A stretch of DNA of 64,000 nucleotides from Clostridium sp. AM22-11AC (GCF_003473545.1 NZ_QUCM01000003.1:213824-277823); one strand, 5' to 3'. Shown: positions 53,142 to 62,453, numbered from the stretch's first letter. Notes: a model not told the origin generated them from the sequence alone. A program made the numbers and translations.

Positions 53142-53204
53142 ATGCAATTTTTGCACTGAGTTTGCGCAATCTTTATTGACAAGGCTCTTATTCTCTTTTA
53201 AAAT
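53142..53204 (+). promoter_or_regulatory. Promoter of the LacI-type gene with upstream TGCA half-sites
   Basis: TTGACA (53176-53181), 17-bp spacer, TAAAAT (53199-53204). TGCAATTTTTGCA (53143-53155) and the palindrome TTGCGCAA (53162-53169) lie just upstream. The spacer carries many TGCAA/TTGCA half-sites. Confidence 0.6.
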
Positions 53205-53243
53205 AATATCAGACGATTTTTAATGATCCCAGGAGGTTTTATC

Positions 53244-54305
53244 ATGGCGGTTACCATAAAAGATGTAGCAGCTCTGGCAGGTGTATCTTCTTCTACTGTA
53301 TCCAGAACCTGTAAAAACAATCCCTCTATCAGTGAGGAAACAAAAGAAAAAGTTCGCCGGGCCATGGCGCAGTTAGGATATGAGCCCAACTTCCAGGCCA
53401 GCAATCTGGCTTCCCAGAATTCCCGTACCATCGGGATCATTCTGCCTGTTTCCGCCAGAGAGGCATACGAAAACTCCTTTTATCTGGAAGCCATCCGCGG
53501 GATCAGCCAGCTGTGCAACAAGCGGCAGTATATCAACACCGTGATCACAGGTGAAAGTGAAGAAGAAGTCCTTCAGGTGATCAAGACCATGGCGCGCAGC
53601 GGACAGGTAGACGGTTTTATCGTTCTTTATTCCCGCCAGGATGACCCCATTGCTGATTTTCTCTATAATGAAGGATTTCTTTATGTGCTGGTAGGAAAAG
53701 CCTATTCCCATGCAAACCAGACGATCTACATTGATAATGATAATCTCCTGGCTGCTCAGGAAGCAACGGAGTATCTGTACCAGATGGGACACAGACGGAT
53801 CGGCTACATTGGAAGTGATACTTCCATGATCTTCTCCGCAGACCGTAAAAGCGGCTATCAGACTGCCCTTTTACAGCACAATATCCTTCCAAGAGCGGAT
53901 TACTGCGTGGAAATGACTGCTGCCATAAACGCAGGCGGCACCAGTGCGTCATCTACAGCAACAGAAAAAGACAGCGCACCTTTACGCTGTCTTCTCTCTT
54001 TACCGGACCGTCCTACTGCTGTTGTAGTCAGTGATGATATCCTGGCTGCAACCTTAGAACGTGTCTGCCTGGAAATGGGTCTTTCCATACCGGAAGATCT
54101 TTCCATTGTCTCTTTTAATAACTCACTGTTTGCAAGGCTTGCTTCGCCTCAGCTTACTTCTGTGGATATCAATTCTTTCCAGCTTGGCGCAGAAGCCGCT
54201 ACCCAGATGATCAACCACATTGAAGATCCCGGGCTTCCTGCCACCAAGATCCTGGTGCCTCATCATATGGTAGAGAGGGATAGTTGCTGCCCGCCGAAAA
54301 ATTAG
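53244..54305 (+). CDS. LacI-family regulator, probable MalR
   Basis: 353 aa from ATG 53244 (AGGAGG upstream). HTH and hinge: TIKDVAALAGVSSSTVSR, then LGYEPNFQASNLAS. Periplasmic-binding-like effector domain from about 63 (TIGIILP...), with GHRRIGYIGSD and PTAVVVSDDILAATLERV. It resembles maltose-responsive regulators (MalR) by context: divergent from a PTS operon with malQ. It probably represses that operon and itself through the TGCAA-type operators. Confidence 0.92.
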   Translation: MAVTIKDVAALAGVSSSTVSRTCKNNPSISEETKEKVRRAMAQLGYEPNFQASNLASQNSRTIGIILPVSAREAYENSFYLEAIRGISQLCNKRQYINTVITGESEEEVLQVIKTMARSGQVDGFIVLYSRQDDPIADFLYNEGFLYVLVGKAYSHANQTIYIDNDNLLAAQEATEYLYQMGHRRIGYIGSDTSMIFSADRKSGYQTALLQHNILPRADYCVEMTAAINAGGTSASSTATEKDSAPLRCLLSLPDRPTAVVVSDDILAATLERVCLEMGLSIPEDLSIVSFNNSLFARLASPQLTSVDINSFQLGAEAATQMINHIEDPGLPATKILVPHHMVERDSCCPPKN

Positions 54306-54334
54306 AATGTCCTCATTTGACCGTTTTAAGTTTT

Positions 54335-55354
54335 CTACTGGATCCATGCCCCGTTTCCATCTACATAATAGCCATCCGGTGTACGGGTATTGGTAAGCAT
54401 CTCTCCACTGTCACAGCAGTAATACCATACGTTATTCCACTGTACCCAGCCAGTTACCATATAGCCGGATGCATTAAAGAAGTACCAGTAATTGTTGATA
54501 TACTGCCACTGGTTTACCGGATAGCTGCGGTCCGCGTTGCAGTACCACCAGCCGGTGTCATTTTTAAGCCATGCGCCCTGACTAGTGTTTGTGTCTCCAG
54601 GGCCGCCGTCATCATCTATGGAATTGGAAGGTGTATTTCCGGAGGATTTTCCATTGTCACGGATATCTTTTGCTTCGCTGGAGGAAACGCTTAATTCGTC
54701 TGACTCTTCCCAGTCACCTTTGTTGGAGGTGTTGTAGATCGCACGTACCTTAAATGTGTAATCACCGCTTCTTGTGAAATAGCTGGCGAAATTGTAGCTG
54801 GTGTCTGTAGTAGAGATTGCAGAAGAAACGCTGCTTCCGTCTCTGTAAAGACGTACTTCATAGCGCTTTGCATCTTCCGGCTCTTCCCAGCTTGCAGTTC
54901 CGTCATAATCATCCCAGTTTAACCCTGTTACATCCAGATCATAATCACTGGAGTCACGTTCCAGTTTTTCCAGAGTAAGACTGACATTCAGTTCATACTT
55001 GCCGGAACGACTGACTGATGTAACGGTAGCATCATTTCCACTGACAGAAATATCACTTTTTGTAATACCTGTGCCAAAGTACGCATCACCATCTGAGGAT
55101 AATGTAACCTTGATCTTTGGTCTTGCACCGCTCTTCCACTCGTCGGACGGCTCGTTTGTAACTTCCACATCATCTACACTGCAGTATCTTGAGGAAGTAG
55201 TTACATCCACGTCACTGTCGCTGTCTCCTGCTTCAATGGACGAATCGATCTTCAATGAGATGCTGGTGATCTTCGTGTCTGCCCACACATTCATTGGCAT
55301 GGCAAGACTGAGTGCTGTAATAAGTGCTACCCATATTTTTCCCGTCTTCTTCAT
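54335..55354 (-). CDS. Secreted protein with Fn3-like domain and choline-binding-type wall repeats
   Basis: 339 aa. Signal peptide with cleavage near NVWADTK. The middle (about 30-240) is beta-rich and acidic, with a DV.GLNWDDYDGTASWEEP stretch that looks like a fibronectin-III fold. A Gly/Asn/Ser linker follows (about 235-265), then three to four tandem aromatic repeats of about 20 residues (GWWYCNADRSYPVNQWQYI, YWYFFNASGYMVTGW, VWYYCCDSGEMLTN), as in choline-binding modules. It should attach non-covalently to wall teichoic-type polymers. No catalytic domain is seen. Confidence 0.85.
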   Translation of the reverse strand: MKKTGKIWVALITALSLAMPMNVWADTKITSISLKIDSSIEAGDSDSDVDVTTSSRYCSVDDVEVTNEPSDEWKSGARPKIKVTLSSDGDAYFGTGITKSDISVSGNDATVTSVSRSGKYELNVSLTLEKLERDSSDYDLDVTGLNWDDYDGTASWEEPEDAKRYEVRLYRDGSSVSSAISTTDTSYNFASYFTRSGDYTFKVRAIYNTSNKGDWEESDELSVSSSEAKDIRDNGKSSGNTPSNSIDDDGGPGDTNTSQGAWLKNDTGWWYCNADRSYPVNQWQYINNYWYFFNASGYMVTGWVQWNNVWYYCCDSGEMLTNTRTPDGYYVDGNGAWIQ

Positions 55355-55578
55355 AAAACTTCTCCTTCTGTTCCGTCTGTCCCTGCAGATTTCCCGAACC
55401 TATCGTCCTACCCCAGACATCTGTTTTCAGACGTTTTTTACTTAGTTTTAGTATAGCACATCCTTTTATTACTTTTCTATTACGATTTCAGTCTTACTTT
55501 TTACAATCTCTGATGTTTCCCCACAAAAGCAGCCTAAAGATGACAAGCTGTGTGTTTTTTGTCTATCAAGTTCTTCTA

Positions 55579-56838
55579 TTATACATAAATGTAGTCGTTA
55601 AGGACCGGCTGCAGACCGCCTTTTTCCATATCCTCATACATACTGGCGAAAGAACGTCCGTCATTAATCTCAAACTGCTCATCTCCTACGTCTGCATCTT
55701 CCTTGCCTTCGTATTTCTCCTCATGATCTCCAATTCCCGTGGATACACCGGCAGAAACCTTTGTTGCACAAATCTTGGTAATGCCGTTTCTGAAAGCAGC
55801 GCTTTCACGGCTGGATACAGTAATACCTGCAAATGGCAGGAAAATACGGTATGCACAGAGAACCTGGCAAAGTTCTTTTTCCCCTACATCCCTTGGATTG
55901 ATCTTGTCATTATTGACGATAGGACGTAGTCTTGGACAGCTTAAAGAAAGCTCTGCATGTGGATATTTCCGGTTGATATAATATACATGAAGAGCCGTTG
56001 CAAGAGCATCCTTTCGGAAATCATCCAGACCTAACAGCGCGGAAAAGCCTGCACCTCTCATACCTCCCATAAGAGCCCGCTCCTGGGCATCAAAGCGGTA
56101 TGGCCATACACGTTTATGTCCCATAAGATGCAGGGTTTCATACTTATCTGTATTGTAGGTTTCCTGGAATACCGTTACATAATCTACGCCACATTCATGA
56201 AGATATTTATACTCATCTACATTTACAGGATAGATTTCAATGCCGATATTTCGGAAATATTTCCGGGCAATCTTCACTGCTTCTCCGATATATTTTACAT
56301 CCGAATAGGCCCTGCTTTCCCCTGTAAGGATCAGGATCTCTTCCATACCGGTCTTTGCGATCACCTGCATTTCATGCTCGATCTCTTCAAATGTAAGTTT
56401 TTTGCGGCGGATGTTGTTGTAGCAGTTAAAACCGCAGTAAATGCAGTAATTCTGGCAGTAATTGGCAATATAAAGAGGGGTAAAAATGTATACCGTATTG
56501 CCAAAATGATTTTTTGTGATCTCCTCAGCTTTTCTGGCCATTACCTCCAGATAAGGAGCCGCTGCAGGGGATAAAAGTGCCTTAAAATCTTCAATGGAAC
56601 ATGTTTCATGGGACAGCGCCCGCTCTACATCCCCTGCCGTATAGGCATCATAATCAAAGGCTTTCATGGCCTCTTCCACTTTGTCCTTGATGTCAGACCG
56701 GATCACTTCCATCCCTTCCATGTATTCCATGTGGTTGGTACGGAAAGTTGGATCCTGCTCTAAGCGGTGCTTCCGCTTTAATGCTTCCTCAGGCAGCTTA
56801 TCACTGTCTACAAAATAGACCTGGTTTTCTTCGTTCAT
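55579..56838 (-). CDS. thiH: 2-iminoacetate synthase ThiH
   Basis: Radical SAM enzyme that cleaves tyrosine to dehydroglycine for the thiazole ring of thiamine. 419 aa. Cluster motif CQNYCIYCGF (CX3CX2C), IYPVNVDEYKYLHECGVDYVTVFQET and LSCPRLRPI are family features; the C-terminal segment has the conserved Cys-rich region near KICATKVSAG. Used by anaerobes in place of the oxygen-dependent ThiO. Last gene of thiSFGH; SD GGAGG precedes the ATG. Confidence 0.95.
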   Translation of the reverse strand: MNEENQVYFVDSDKLPEEALKRKHRLEQDPTFRTNHMEYMEGMEVIRSDIKDKVEEAMKAFDYDAYTAGDVERALSHETCSIEDFKALLSPAAAPYLEVMARKAEEITKNHFGNTVYIFTPLYIANYCQNYCIYCGFNCYNNIRRKKLTFEEIEHEMQVIAKTGMEEILILTGESRAYSDVKYIGEAVKIARKYFRNIGIEIYPVNVDEYKYLHECGVDYVTVFQETYNTDKYETLHLMGHKRVWPYRFDAQERALMGGMRGAGFSALLGLDDFRKDALATALHVYYINRKYPHAELSLSCPRLRPIVNNDKINPRDVGEKELCQVLCAYRIFLPFAGITVSSRESAAFRNGITKICATKVSAGVSTGIGDHEEKYEGKEDADVGDEQFEINDGRSFASMYEDMEKGGLQPVLNDYIYV

Positions 56839-56850
56839 GTCCGCTGCCTC

Positions 56851-57615
56851 CTAACGTAAAAAGCCTGTAAGCGGATCAGATGCGCTGCCGCCTCTTGCCA
56901 GGACTCTTCCCATTCCTGTAAGGTATGCTTTTCTTCCTGCTTCAATGGCCAGCTTAAAGGCATTTGCCATAGCAGGCACATCTCCGGCCGTTGCAATAGC
57001 AGTATTTGCCATAACTGCCGCAGCACCCATTTCCATTGCCTCACATGCCTGGGACGGCTTGCCAATACCTGCATCTACAATGATAGGCAGGTCGATCTCG
57101 TCGATCAGTACCTGGATCATGGCCTTGGTTGCCAGACCCTTGTTGCTTCCAATCGGAGCTGCTAAAGGCATAACGGCTGCTGCGCCGGCGCTTTGCAGAT
57201 CTCTTGCCACATTTAAGTCCGGGTTCATATAAGGCAGAACGATAAAGCCCTCTTTTGCAAGGGTCTCCGTCGCTTTTACTGTCTCATAATTATCCGGAAA
57301 CAGATATTTTGTATCACGCATAATCTCTACTTTGACAAAATCCCCACAGCCCATAGCCCGGCTCAGTCTGGCAATACGCACTGCTTCTTCTGCGTTTCTG
57401 GCACCGGAAGTATTGGGCAGTAATGTTACTCCTTCCGTGATATGATCCAAAATATTTTCTTTTTCCTGGGTATTTGCTCTTCTTAATGCCAGAGTAATAA
57501 TCTCGGCGCCGCCCTGTTCTACCGCTGCCTTGATCAGATTGATATTATATTTGCCGGAACCTAAAATAAAACGGCTGCTAAATTCTTTTCCCCCAAGAAC
57601 CAGTTTATCTTCCAT
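56851..57615 (-). CDS. thiG: Thiazole synthase ThiG
   Basis: TIM-barrel enzyme that builds thiazole phosphate from DXP, dehydroglycine and ThiS thiocarboxylate. 254 aa from ATG 57615 (AGAGAGG upstream). Visible: [75 protein letters not shown] and [13 protein letters not shown], all diagnostic. Lies 12 bases before thiH. Confidence 0.96.
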   Translation of the reverse strand: MEDKLVLGGKEFSSRFILGSGKYNINLIKAAVEQGGAEIITLALRRANTQEKENILDHITEGVTLLPNTSGARNAEEAVRIARLSRAMGCGDFVKVEIMRDTKYLFPDNYETVKATETLAKEGFIVLPYMNPDLNVARDLQSAGAAAVMPLAAPIGSNKGLATKAMIQVLIDEIDLPIIVDAGIGKPSQACEAMEMGAAAVMANTAIATAGDVPAMANAFKLAIEAGRKAYLTGMGRVLARGGSASDPLTGFLR

Positions 57616-57681
57616 GTTGTTTTCCTCTCTTTTCACATATGTACATATTTATATATTTTTCTGTTTACAGGCTTCTTCTGT

Positions 57682-58335
57682 TTATGACTGCAGGATCAGC
57701 TGCAGTACTTTATTGGCCTGATGGGCAGCGCAGGCTGCTACTCTGGGCGCTATAAGGCCGATCCCATTTCCTACATCTGTTTTCTGATCCCCGCATACAT
57801 AAAGCCGTCTCATCATCTTCCTTGTCTGTATGTCATTGGTATCTCCCAGACCTGCCATTCCATTTCCTGAAACGACCATTGTCTCCGGACATTGTCCTAA
57901 AAGTTCTCTTACCAGCATGGCTTTCTGATCTGGTTTGTCAAAGGCTTCACAGACAATGGGATACATTTCAAACAGCTGCTTTACATTTTCCGGTGTAACT
58001 TTAACACAAACAGACTCATATTCCAGATATGGATTGATCTGGCAGAGTATATCCGGCAATGCTTCTGCCTTGGGTCTGCCTAAATGAGGAATCATATACA
58101 TCTGACGGTTTAAATTTGTCACATCCACTGTATCAAAATCCACTAAAAGCAAATGTCCTATCCCACTTCTTGCAAGCATTACAGCTATGTTAGATCCCAG
58201 TCCCCCAAGTCCGGCTACTGCCACACGGGCGTTGGAGAATTTCTCCTTCATTTCCCGTGGAAATCTGGCATCAAAAGCCCGTTCCAGTTCTTCTTTTGAA
58301 ATAAGGGCCTGCATTTTTTCCTGTATGGCTGTCAT
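57682..58335 (-). CDS. thiF: ThiF, ThiS adenylyltransferase
   Basis: E1-like enzyme that adenylates the C-terminal Gly of ThiS. 217 aa from ATG 58335 (GGAGGAGG upstream). Nucleotide loop VAVAGLGGLGSNIAVMLARSG, then LLLVDFDTVDVTNLNRQMY (E1-type Asp and Arg) and a late GIGLIAPRVAACAAHQANKVL. The CxxC zinc pairs of MoeB/ThiF from E. coli are not seen, as in the shorter Clostridial ThiF. Starts two bases after thiS. Confidence 0.93.
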   Translation of the reverse strand: MTAIQEKMQALISKEELERAFDARFPREMKEKFSNARVAVAGLGGLGSNIAVMLARSGIGHLLLVDFDTVDVTNLNRQMYMIPHLGRPKAEALPDILCQINPYLEYESVCVKVTPENVKQLFEMYPIVCEAFDKPDQKAMLVRELLGQCPETMVVSGNGMAGLGDTNDIQTRKMMRRLYVCGDQKTDVGNGIGLIAPRVAACAAHQANKVLQLILQS

Positions 58336-58337
58336 TT

Positions 58338-58532
58338 TCAGCCTCCTCCTACAAAACAAAGTATTTCGATCTGGTCACCTTCCTGGATCAGGGTATTTTC
58401 AAGCTGATCCTGGGGAATGATCTGTAAATTCTGTTCTACTACTACACGGCTTGTATCGTATCCTTCTTCTGATAAATAGGCATAGATTGTTTTTCCAGCT
58501 GCGTTTTTTTCTTCTCCGTTGATTGTTACCAA
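58338..58532 (-). CDS. thiS: ThiS, sulfur carrier protein
   Basis: 64-aa ubiquitin-like protein starting MVTINGEEKNAAGKTIYAYL and ending VGGG; the C-terminal Gly-Gly tail is activated by ThiF and carries sulfur as a thiocarboxylate. One extra Gly follows the usual GG end. TTG start with GGAGGAACTGTT upstream. First gene of the thi operon, after a 260-base leader. Confidence 0.93.
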   Translation of the reverse strand: MVTINGEEKNAAGKTIYAYLSEEGYDTSRVVVEQNLQIIPQDQLENTLIQEGDQIEILCFVGGG

Positions 58533-58800
58533 AACAGTTCCTCCTTTCTGATCTAATGTGCTTTCTGTTATCTGTGCAGACGTTTTTTAGCAACCTGCAG
58601 AACCTGCCACCGGCAGTTTCTTCCTGATACATGGCAACAAAAAACGCCTGCAGATGTTATATCCACAAGCGTTTTATACATTCTTCTATTCATCGCCGGG
58701 ATACACATAAAATATGTTCCGGCGCCTTTTAAGTTTGTGAAAAGTGGTGCCCCCAGTTCACAAAGCAGAAATGGTACTGTGTCCATTTCCTACTTTTTAA
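58533..58800 (-). ncRNA. Structured thiSFGH leader, candidate attenuator or riboswitch
   Basis: From a promoter at 58828-58800 the leader can fold as TTTGTGAA/TTCACAAA closing a GGGGGCACC loop, then a GCCGG/CCCGGC-type stem, then an intrinsic terminator AAAACGC/GCGTTTT plus six T (58675-58639), then CTGCC/GGCAG near thiS. The canonical TPP riboswitch motifs (CTGAGA, ACCTGATCTGG) are absent. Confidence 0.55.
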
Positions 58801-58828
58801 TATTACACTAACTTAGAATTTTTTTCAA
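58800..58828 (-). promoter_or_regulatory. Putative promoter of thiSFGH
   Basis: Minus strand: TTGAAA (58828-58823), 17-bp spacer, TAATAT (58805-58800). Confidence 0.6.
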
Positions 58829-58873
58829 TAAGATTTTTCTGAATATTACAAAATATTGCAAAATTCTACACTA

Positions 58874-59725
58874 TTACAACGATTTTTCCGGCAATACGAT
58901 CCATCTGTCTTCCAGATTATGGATCGCAGCCCGTATCCCATAGGCTTTTTCGATCCGCTCTGGTGTGATCACCTCTTTGGTGGCTCCTTCTGCCAGCACA
59001 TGACCGTCATGGAGCAATGCCACCCGGTCTGCAAAATCAAGAGCCAGGTTTAGATCATGGATCACGGCTGCTACTGCCAGATTCTTTTCCCGGCTTACTT
59101 TTACCAGAAGTTCCATAACTTCATACTGATAGCGAAGATCCAGGCTGCTGGTAGGTTCGTCTAAAAGCAGCACCTGAGGATCTCCTGCCAGGGCTCTGGC
59201 GATCAATATTCTCTGGCGTTCTCCACCGCTTAACTGTCCCATCTGGCGGAAAGCATAGTCAGACAGTCCAAACTGCTCTAATACCTGGGCACTTTTTTCC
59301 ACATCTTCTTTTCCTGTTTTTCCGCCGGAAAATGGAAGCCGCCCGGAAATAACTGTTTCCATAACAGTAAGGCTTAAACCGGCCTGTGTATTCTGTGGAA
59401 CATAGCCGAAGATCTTTGCCTTTTCCCTGAGGGAAAGAGGTTTTGTGTCCTGTCCCAGCCATTTTACAGTTCCATCAGAGGCTTTTAAAAGACCGTTGAT
59501 ACATTTTAATAAAGTAGATTTTCCTGCTCCATTGGCACCTAACAGCAGGCATACTTCCCCTCGTCTGGCGCAGAAACCGGTTCCTTTTAAGATCTCACGT
59601 TTTCCATAATGGAACTTAATTCCGGAAACTTCCAGGTCATTGGCAGTTCCCATTCCAATTCCCGATCCATTCTCATTTCCATTTTCGGTTTTGGTTCCAT
59701 TTCCAATCACATTTTTCTTTTCCAT
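58874..59725 (-). CDS. ABC importer ATPase, corrinoid/siderophore type (BtuD-like)
   Basis: About 283 aa. ATPase of the FecE/BtuD group: Walker A LLGANGAGKSTLL, Q-loop GYVPQNTQ, signature LSGGERQR, Walker B VLLLDEPTS, H-loop VIHDLN. The first 30 residues are a low-complexity Asn/Gly/Glu/Met run (TENGNENGSGIGMG), absent from most relatives. The start is uncertain between GTG 59728 (GGAGG eight bases upstream) and ATG 59725, which overlaps the permease stop. Drives uptake with the two genes upstream. Confidence 0.92.
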   Translation of the reverse strand: MEKKNVIGNGTKTENGNENGSGIGMGTANDLEVSGIKFHYGKREILKGTGFCARRGEVCLLLGANGAGKSTLLKCINGLLKASDGTVKWLGQDTKPLSLREKAKIFGYVPQNTQAGLSLTVMETVISGRLPFSGGKTGKEDVEKSAQVLEQFGLSDYAFRQMGQLSGGERQRILIARALAGDPQVLLLDEPTSSLDLRYQYEVMELLVKVSREKNLAVAAVIHDLNLALDFADRVALLHDGHVLAEGATKEVITPERIEKAYGIRAAIHNLEDRWIVLPEKSL

Positions 59726-60819
59726 CACAGGCTCTTCCTCCTTTCACGAAGGATGAGGTACAGGAACAATGGAACACCTACATAGGAAACAACAATTCCC
59801 ACCGGTACTGTAGTAGGTGAAAATGCATTTCTTCCCAGTGTATCAGCCGCCAGCACTAAGAATGCTCCTGTTACAGCGGAATAGGGAAGCAGATGACGGT
59901 AATCGCCGCCAATGAGCATACGTGCCATATGAGGCGCTACCAGGCCAACGAAACCAATGATACCGGTGAAGCTGACTACAGAGGCTGTAAGCAGAGTTAC
60001 CGCTCCGCCGCAAAGCAGTCTGGTCCGCTTTACATTTACACCTAAGGCTCTCGCTGTTTCATCTCCACCATCATCTAACAGGTTAAATGCCCATGCCTGA
60101 CTCATAAATACAGGAAAAGATACTGCAAAGAAAAACAGCATGATCCCGATATCTGACCATGTTACGGCTGTAAGGCTTCCAAAAGACCAGTGTACAATGG
60201 CCGGAAGCTGCTGCTCATTCGCTATAAACTGCATGGTGGAGTTTAAAGCATTAAACAGGTAGTTTAAGGCAATTCCTGTAAGAACTAATGCTTCCGGACG
60301 AAGCTGTTTGTAACTTGCCACTGTATAAACAACAACGGCGCAGATCACAGACATGACAAACGCGGCCGCTACAGTAGCTCCCTTCTGCATCCATAAAGGA
60401 AATCCGCCAAACAAGATCATAAGAGCCGCTCCAAAAGCTGCTGCACTGGAAAGACCGGTAGTAAAGGGGCTGGCCATCGGGTTTCCTGTAATAGCCTGCA
60501 TACCGGAACCTGCGATCCCCAGTCCGGCTCCCGCGATCACAGCTGCTGCAATTCTTGGGAGCCTTAACATAAGGAGCACGTTCTGCTCTTTCGCATCTAA
60601 AGGCGCTACTCCTTTAAACATTCCGCTAAAAGAAGGGAGCCATGTTACGATCATACGGTCTGGTGTCAGCTGGGCTACCCCCAGGCAGGCGGCCCATATA
60701 GCTGCTACCAGTAACACTAATAGAAGAACAGCCAGGAGAATGTTCTTTCTCCTGGCTCTTCGCAGATAATCACCTGCTAAATCTCTTTTTTCCTGGTTAT
60801 CATCCGCCCTCATGGTCAT
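59725..60819 (-). CDS. ABC importer permease, FecCD/BtuC family
   Basis: 364 aa with about ten helices. Family signatures: RLPRIAAAVIAGAGLGIAGSGMQAITGNPMASP, GFVGLVAPHMARMLIG (the cytoplasmic coupling region) and DTLGRNAFSPTTVPVGIVVSYVGVPLFL. Its ATG shares one base with the stop of the binding-protein gene (TAATG). With the flanking genes it forms a type II importer for corrinoids or, less likely, iron chelates. Confidence 0.93.
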   Translation of the reverse strand: MTMRADDNQEKRDLAGDYLRRARRKNILLAVLLLVLLVAAIWAACLGVAQLTPDRMIVTWLPSFSGMFKGVAPLDAKEQNVLLMLRLPRIAAAVIAGAGLGIAGSGMQAITGNPMASPFTTGLSSAAAFGAALMILFGGFPLWMQKGATVAAAFVMSVICAVVVYTVASYKQLRPEALVLTGIALNYLFNALNSTMQFIANEQQLPAIVHWSFGSLTAVTWSDIGIMLFFFAVSFPVFMSQAWAFNLLDDGGDETARALGVNVKRTRLLCGGAVTLLTASVVSFTGIIGFVGLVAPHMARMLIGGDYRHLLPYSAVTGAFLVLAADTLGRNAFSPTTVPVGIVVSYVGVPLFLYLILRERRKSL

Positions 60820-61970
60820 TAACCCTGTGCAGGTACGTGATAGTAATGAGGTGCGTTTGGTTCAAATCCCTGATACTTCATCCACTGAGTGAAGATTGCA
60901 TCTGGGTCTAAGTCGGTCATCAGATCCGGATACAGCCATTTTGCCATGTAAGCAGCACCGATCATCTTTCCAAGGCCGCCGCTCATAAATGCTGTATTCA
61001 GATAGAAGTTTCCTTCCTTAACAGCCTTTAAATCCTTCCAGCCTGGACGCTGCAGCATTTCATCTGCTTTCTCTGCAAACTCTTCCTGTGGAGGTGCTGT
61101 AAATACGCCGCTGTTTCCGATTACATTCTTACCAGCGTAGATCTTTACGATCAGGTCTGGATCTTCGGTTAAGATCTGCTCTGGATCAATGTCCTTACCT
61201 GCTAAAGAAGCATCACCGAAAATGTTGATACCGCCAGCCATCAGGATCATGTTGTGCCAGCCGTCATTGGAAGTTCCAGGGATACAGGTGCTGTAATCAT
61301 CGCCGTACTCCCAGTAAACTTTTTTACGGTCTGTTACCTGCTTTAACTGCTCATTGATATAATCAACTGGTTTCTGGTAGAAATCAACCAGTTCTTCTGC
61401 CTGCTCCTGCTTTCCAAACAGCTCGCCGCAAAGACGGATCTGCTTCGGAACATCAGAGTTATCCCAACCTGTGATAACAACTACCTTGATACCAAAGGAC
61501 TCTAATTTTTCAACAGACTCTTCTACTTTACCGTTCTTTGGAACTACCAGTACCTGAGGATCTAATGCAACGATCTTCTCATAATCGTACTCATCTTTTC
61601 CAAAGGTCTCATCTTCGCCAAACTGTGGCCAGTATACAGGGTCCTGGGAGGTGTACTGATCTACACCAACAACTGCATCACCAGCGCCTACGGCACGGAT
61701 CAGCTCATTATTATAACGGTTTGCAACACAAGCGCGGGTGACCGGAAGTTCCAGTTCTACTTCTCTTCCAAGGTCATCTACGAATGTAGTTGTTTCCCCT
61801 TCTTTTGCTTCTGCAGTAGTTTCAGCTGCGGTTGTTTCCTCCGCTGTAGTCTCTGCTACTGTTGTTTCAGCTGCTGTGGTCTCCTGCTTGGAAGCAGAAC
61901 CAGAGCAACCAGTTACTGCGATCATTGCGCCTGCTAAGATCGCTGCCAGCCATCTCTTGCTGTTTCTCAT
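60819..61970 (-). CDS. Substrate-binding lipoprotein of the corrinoid-type ABC importer
   Basis: 383 aa. Lipoprotein signal with lipobox AVTGC, then a Thr/Glu-rich spacer with repeats of ETTAAETTVAETT type (about 30-60), then the class III binding-protein fold: TTTFVDDLGREVELELPV, YEKIVALDPQVLVVP, VVVITGW and NFYLNTAFMSGGLG. The preceding cobalamin riboswitch points to a B12-related ligand (BtuF role), though iron-siderophore binding proteins look similar. SD GAAAGGAG precedes the ATG. Confidence 0.9.
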   Translation of the reverse strand: MRNSKRWLAAILAGAMIAVTGCSGSASKQETTAAETTVAETTAEETTAAETTAEAKEGETTTFVDDLGREVELELPVTRACVANRYNNELIRAVGAGDAVVGVDQYTSQDPVYWPQFGEDETFGKDEYDYEKIVALDPQVLVVPKNGKVEESVEKLESFGIKVVVITGWDNSDVPKQIRLCGELFGKQEQAEELVDFYQKPVDYINEQLKQVTDRKKVYWEYGDDYSTCIPGTSNDGWHNMILMAGGINIFGDASLAGKDIDPEQILTEDPDLIVKIYAGKNVIGNSGVFTAPPQEEFAEKADEMLQRPGWKDLKAVKEGNFYLNTAFMSGGLGKMIGAAYMAKWLYPDLMTDLDPDAIFTQWMKYQGFEPNAPHYYHVPAQG

Positions 61971-62189
61971 TTTTATGTCTCCTTTCAGTCTGCTATCCTG
62001 TGTGTTTCCCTTTTACTGTTTTTATCTATTGATATACAGCTTTTTGCACAAGGATAAAATATGCTCTCCATCATAAATTGCATAACAGAGCCATATCTTC
62101 CGCAAAATTACAAAATTGCACATTTATATAGTGCATATGTATTTGCAGACTGAAAGGTAATAGTCCCTGTCCCAGACTATTCCTCTGTC

Positions 62190-62352
62190 AGACATCCGGC
62201 CGGTCTCCTGGCTTATGGTTCATCCTCCGGACGTCTTCCCGCTTTCGCAGTGACTTTTTTGTCCTTTGTCCCCGTTTTTACAGTAGAGGCAGCTGCGGGG
62301 GATTTTCACCCCACTTCCCTGACGGTCTTTCATTTTTCTGTACCAGACCGCC
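62190..62352 (-). ncRNA. Cobalamin riboswitch
   Basis: Minus strand shows the conserved core: GGGAAGTGGGGTGAAAATCC, then CCGCAGCTGCC, CACTGCGAAAGCGGGAAG and the B12 box AAGCCAGGAGACCGGCC (about 62214-62198). A stem AATAGTC/GACTATT at 62182-62157 follows and may be the expression platform. It lies upstream of the ABC importer, in the 483-base gap behind the MATE gene. Confidence 0.9.
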
Positions 62353-62453
62353 TTTTTTCCAGATGCTGCAAGTTTTCAGTTGAGCCTTTAAAAGGGTATC
62401 ACTTTTTGTCTGATTTCGCAATACCTTTTTATTACACTGCAATGTTTGTATTT

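Noticed and set aside
54284..54694. 136-aa plus-strand open frame opposite the cell-wall-binding protein
   Set aside because: Shadow of the minus-strand gene, which has a signal peptide, repeats and AAGGAG.
58568..58786. 72-aa open frame on the minus strand in the thi leader
   Set aside because: It runs across the terminator and stems and has no ribosome-binding site; the RNA structure explains the region better.
58533..58800. TPP riboswitch before thiS
   Set aside because: An ACTGGGGGCACC stretch looks like the first TPP element, but the CTGAGA and ACCTGATCTGG motifs are absent.
61790..61890. Tandem DNA repeat in the binding-protein gene
   Set aside because: It encodes a Thr/Glu-rich lipoprotein spacer, common after lipoboxes; no sign of a separate element.
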